This document shows positions 62,880 to 64,000 of a stretch of DNA of 64,000 nucleotides, piece by piece. Positions within the stretch are counted from its first letter, which is position 1, and every line of letters begins with the position of its first letter. This DNA is from an uncultured Bulleidia sp. (GTDB taxonomy: Bacteria > Bacillota_I > Bacilli_A > Erysipelotrichales > Erysipelotrichaceae), in assembly GCA_947087645.1 (NCBI GenBank), contig CAMUDN010000002.1, forward strand, positions 1 to 64,000, written 5' to 3'. Below the pieces are notes generated by a model. It was not told where the DNA came from. It did no database searches and saw only the letters and a list, made by a program, of their open reading frames with translations. The position numbers and the translations under genes were made by a program.

Positions 62880-64000
62880 ATGAGTAAATATCAACATTTA
62901 GACAGGCGTGTGCCAATAGAAGTGGACAATATTTCAATTGTACAAGATTTAGATAAATGTAAAAATTGTGGTTTATGTCGACGTGTTTGTGCAAATGATA
63001 TGGCAGTAATGGATTATTATGACTTAACAAGTAATGGTGATAAACCAATTTGTATTAACTGTGGTCAATGTTCTGCTGTTTGTCCATTTGATTGTATTAA
63101 TGAACGTTCTAATATAGCTGATGTTAAAAAAGCAATAGCTGATCCTGATAAGGTTGTCGTTTTTCAAACAGCACCGGCAATAAGAGTTGGCTTGGGTGAA
63201 GAATTTGGTATGGATTATGGTAGTTTTGTTGAAGGCAAAATGATTTCTGCTTTACGCAATTTAGGAGCTGATTATGTTCTTGATACAAATTTTGGAGCTG
63301 ATATGACGATTATGGAAGAAGCTTCGGAATTAATCGAACGTTTAAAAAGAAATGATAAATTACCACAATTTACAAGTTGTTGTCCAGGATGGGTAAAGTT
63401 TGCTGAAACTTTTTATCCGGAATTAATTTCTCATTTATCTAGTGCTAAAAGTCCAATATTAATGGAAGCGGCTGCTCAAAAAACTTATTTTGCAAGAAAA
63501 AATGGAATTGATCCAGCTAAAATGGTGACTGTTTGTGTAACCCCATGTACTGCAAAAAAAGCGGAAATTAAACGTCCGGAAATGAACAGTTCTTCGTTTT
63601 TTTGGCATAAAAAAGATTTACGAGATGGTGATATATGTATTACTGTTCGGGAATTAGCAAGATGGCTTCGAGAAGAAAATATTGATTTTGTTAATTTAGC
63701 AGAAGATAAATTTGATTCTTTAATGGGCGAATCATCAGGTGGTGGTATTATTTTTGGTAATACAGGTGGTGTTATGGAAGCTGCTATGCGTTCAGCTTAT
63801 AAATTTATCACAGGTGAAAATGCTCCTAATTCATTTGTTCCTTTACAAGAAATACGAGGCTTAGATGGTGTAAAAGAGGCTGATGTTAAAATTGGTGATT
63901 ATACTTTACATGTAGCAGCCATTAATGGAACGGCTAATTTCCGTAAATTTTATAAAGAAATGAAAGAAGCAAATAAAAAATATGACTTTATTGAAGTTAT
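62880..64000 (+). CDS. [FeFe] hydrogenase catalytic subunit, cut by the window edge
   Basis: ATG 62880 follows AAGGAGGATAT, and the frame stays open for 373 codons to the window edge. Two [4Fe-4S] motifs come first (CKNCGLCRRVC and CINCGQCSAVCPFDC), followed by H-cluster loop L1 TSCCPGWVKFAE and loop L2 VTPCTAKKAEIKRPE. The third loop, M-A-C-x-x-G-C-x-x-G, would lie beyond the edge. It is a short, two-cluster type without the N-terminal NuoG-like part. It would oxidise reduced ferredoxin and release hydrogen during fermentation. Maturases HydEFG are not in the window. Confidence 0.93.
   Translation, partial: MSKYQHLDRRVPIEVDNISIVQDLDKCKNCGLCRRVCANDMAVMDYYDLTSNGDKPICINCGQCSAVCPFDCINERSNIADVKKAIADPDKVVVFQTAPAIRVGLGEEFGMDYGSFVEGKMISALRNLGADYVLDTNFGADMTIMEEASELIERLKRNDKLPQFTSCCPGWVKFAETFYPELISHLSSAKSPILMEAAAQKTYFARKNGIDPAKMVTVCVTPCTAKKAEIKRPEMNSSSFFWHKKDLRDGDICITVRELARWLREENIDFVNLAEDKFDSLMGESSGGGIIFGNTGGVMEAAMRSAYKFITGENAPNSFVPLQEIRGLDGVKEADVKIGDYTLHVAAINGTANFRKFYKEMKEANKKYDFIEV

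Noticed and set aside
1..64000. CRISPR array or cas genes
   Set aside because: No regularly spaced short repeats and no Cas protein signatures were seen; the only repeats are the surface-gene modules and domain repeats.

Overview
The window is AT-rich chromosome from a fermentative, low-GC Bacillota. Codons end mostly in A or T, ribosome binding sites are strong AGGAGG types, and the gene orders secA-prfB, ftsE-ftsX-ctpA-uvrB and rpsF-ssb-rpsR are Firmicute-like. An [FeFe] hydrogenase, a membrane-anchored flavin reductase, choline-binding-type repeats and non-LPXTG wall-sorting tails would fit the Erysipelotrichia, but the placement is an inference, not a measurement.

Positions 1 to about 12.4 kb are accessory DNA with many dead genes. 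They hold a broken type I methylase (hsdM) with damaged catalytic motifs, a large serine recombinase with at least three lesions, recombinase, TnpW-like and ABC-F remnants, and unassigned coding debris. Among these sit intact cargo genes: a small HTH protein with a YhcG-type PD-(D/E)XK nuclease and a GIY-YIG nuclease, a GNAT acetyltransferase, a methyltransferase, a lipoprotein, a fluoride riboswitch driving a cation/proton antiporter, a small membrane protein and an AlkD-type glycosylase.

From 12.4 to 20.4 kb come a TetR regulator with oleate hydratase, a membrane-bound XRE regulator, and two surface proteins. The two surface genes share an almost identical 551-bp 3' module (Cna-B-like domain, sorting tail and terminator). 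The first is out of frame at a run of seven A, so it is either phase-variable or broken.

From 20.5 to 36.1 kb are housekeeping and metabolic genes: secA, prfB with its programmed frameshift, a NudC-like hydrolase, a GNAT enzyme, pepP, exonuclease III, pepV and a HAD phosphatase. The phosphatase is followed by a redox group: an FMN/FAD lipoprotein reductase, a glutaredoxin-like protein and a CydDC-like ABC exporter pair. From 36.2 to 40.2 kb are a secreted C69 dipeptidase with wall-binding repeats and another surface protein.

From 40.3 to 52.9 kb come xpt, pyrR, a tRNA-Lys gene whose terminator lies inside the end of pyrR, an AlaX-like protein lacking two zinc ligands, femX, a YitT protein, ftsEX, ctpA, uvrB, rpsF-ssb-rpsR and a second M20 dipeptidase. 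From 53 to 57.3 kb is a complete Mn/Zn uptake operon with its own DtxR-type regulator and an operator-like dyad. The window ends with a beta-solenoid surface protein of about 1000 residues, a NitT/TauT-type ABC transporter and the first part of an [FeFe] hydrogenase cut by the window edge.

The best candidates for follow-up are the HTH/YhcG/GIY-YIG nuclease cassette, the fluoride switch with its antiporter, the poly-A frameshift and shared 3' module of the surface proteins, the flavin-lipoprotein/glutaredoxin/CydDC cluster, and the recurrent TGnTATAAT promoters that leave little or no 5' leader.
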